The notes beneath the pieces were generated by a model. That model was not told the origin of the DNA. It made no database searches and was given only the letters and a program-made list of their open reading frames with translations. Of a DNA stretch of 23,637 nt, positions 22,950 to 23,637 are shown one piece after another. Origin of the DNA: JBFIHZ01 sp041601535 (GTDB taxonomy: Bacteria > Pseudomonadota > Gammaproteobacteria > Xanthomonadales > SZUA-36); the NCBI GenBank assembly GCA_041601535.1, contig JBFIHZ010000018.1, positions 1-23,637 on the forward strand, written 5' to 3'. Position 1 is the stretch's first letter, and every line of letters begins with the position of its first letter. The position numbers were made by a program, and so were the translations under genes.

Positions 22950-23637
22950 TTGAAACGCAGCGATTTTCATTTTGATTTGCCACCTGAGCGCATTGCCCAG
23001 CAACCGCTGGAACGGCGTTCGGACAGCCGCCTGCTGCATCTGGACCGGTGCAGCGGCATGTATCTCGACCGGGTCTTCCGCGATCTGACCGAGATCCTGC
23101 GCGCGGGTGATCTGCTGGTGTTCAACAATACCCGCGTGATCCCGGCGCGGCTGTATGCACGCAAGGCCAGCGGCGGCAAGGTGGAAATCCTGGTGGAACG
23201 CCTGCTGGATGATCACCGCTGCCTGGCCCAGGTCCGTGCCAGCAAGTCCCCGCCGGCCGGCAGCCTGTTGATCCTGGAAGACGGCAGCGAGTGGCAATGC
23301 GAAGGCCGGGAGGAGGGGTTTTTCGTGCTGCGTGCGTTACAGCAGCCGCTGGCCGATACGGTAAACCGCCTGGGTCATATGCCCTTGCCCCCGTATATCG
23401 AACGAGCCGATACCGAGATGGATCAGGAGAGATACCAGACCGTGTATGCACAAACGCCCGGCGCCGTCGCGGCGCCCACCGCGGGTCTGCATTTTGATCC
23501 ACCCCTGCTGGCAGCGTTGCGGGACCAGGGTGTTGAACAGGCTTTCGTCACGCTGCATGTGGGCGCCGGGACCTTCCAGCCGGTGCGGGAAGAGCGGATT
23601 GAAGACCACCAGATGCATGCTGAATACCTCGAGGTGA
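22950..23637 (+). CDS. queA: S-adenosylmethionine:tRNA ribosyltransferase-isomerase, 3' truncated by window edge
   Basis: QueA transfers and isomerises the ribosyl group of SAM onto preQ1 in tRNA, giving epoxyqueuosine at the wobble position of GUN anticodons. The 229 visible codons include KRSDFHFDLPPERIAQ, DLLVFNNTRVIPARL, GHMPLPPYI and PGAVAAPTAGLHFD, then TLHVGAGTFQPVR, all diagnostic of the family. The frame is open to the last base; roughly the last third of a protein of about 340 residues is missing. A TTG start is preferred because family members begin right at (M)KRSDFxFDLP and TGAGG precedes it. An ATG at 22929 would add MYPAEAA. It diverges from kynU. tgt usually follows queA, but that lies outside the window. 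Confidence 0.96.
   Translation, partial: MKRSDFHFDLPPERIAQQPLERRSDSRLLHLDRCSGMYLDRVFRDLTEILRAGDLLVFNNTRVIPARLYARKASGGKVEILVERLLDDHRCLAQVRASKSPPAGSLLILEDGSEWQCEGREEGFFVLRALQQPLADTVNRLGHMPLPPYIERADTEMDQERYQTVYAQTPGAVAAPTAGLHFDPPLLAALRDQGVEQAFVTLHVGAGTFQPVREERIEDHQMHAEYLEV

Overview
The window is GC-rich, densely packed bacterial chromosome. The complete System I cytochrome c maturation operon, the RNase D, QueA and TrmB-type tRNA enzymes, the glutathione reductase and the kynureninase all point to a gammaproteobacterium. A MetX-family acyltransferase carrying the GLSPSAHAA signature and a secreted subtilase ending in a W-Y/DxxGxPxW beta-rich domain recall Xanthomonadales-like lineages. That placement is an inference from remembered family patterns; no search was run.

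Layout. 1-172: the C-terminal tail of an integrase-type transposase ends just downstream of a tRNA-Arg(CCU) gene (172-248, minus). 270-1424: rnd (RNase D, minus). 1606-3555: an exported protein with a helical repeat region and a formylglycine-generating-enzyme fold that lacks the catalytic cysteines. 3589-4473: an exported S1/P1-type nuclease (minus). 4650-5300: a putative 2OG-Fe(II) oxygenase. 5325-5594: tRNA-Leu(CAA) with a 46-bp perfect duplication of its 3' end 161 bp away, which looks like an att scar or a decayed tandem tRNA. 5746-6837: MetX-family acyltransferase (minus), divergent from a TrmB-like methyltransferase (6938-7657). 7646-8596: exported MBL-fold hydrolase (minus).

8684-15495 (minus) holds the uninterrupted operon ccmABCDEFGHI. 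Most junctions are 1-4 nt overlaps, and it includes a 44-codon ccmD that is easily missed. CcmABCD load and release heme onto the periplasmic chaperone CcmE. CcmG and CcmH handle apocytochrome thiols. CcmF, CcmH and CcmI form the ligation module. A structured 385-bp intergenic region (15496-15880) separates it from glutathione reductase (15881-17260), which overlaps by ATGA a 1404-residue secreted S8 peptidase (17257-21471). A large dyad lies at the convergent junction with kynureninase (21502-22803, minus). queA runs off the right edge from a TTG start at 22950.

Most of the window is ordinary housekeeping. I found no CRISPR array, phage block or obvious new multi-gene system. The points most worth a second look are the tRNA-Leu 3'-end duplication, the gor-subtilase translational coupling, the cysteine-less FGE-fold protein, the substrate of the MetX-type enzyme, the divergent TrmB-like protein and the structured gor leader.
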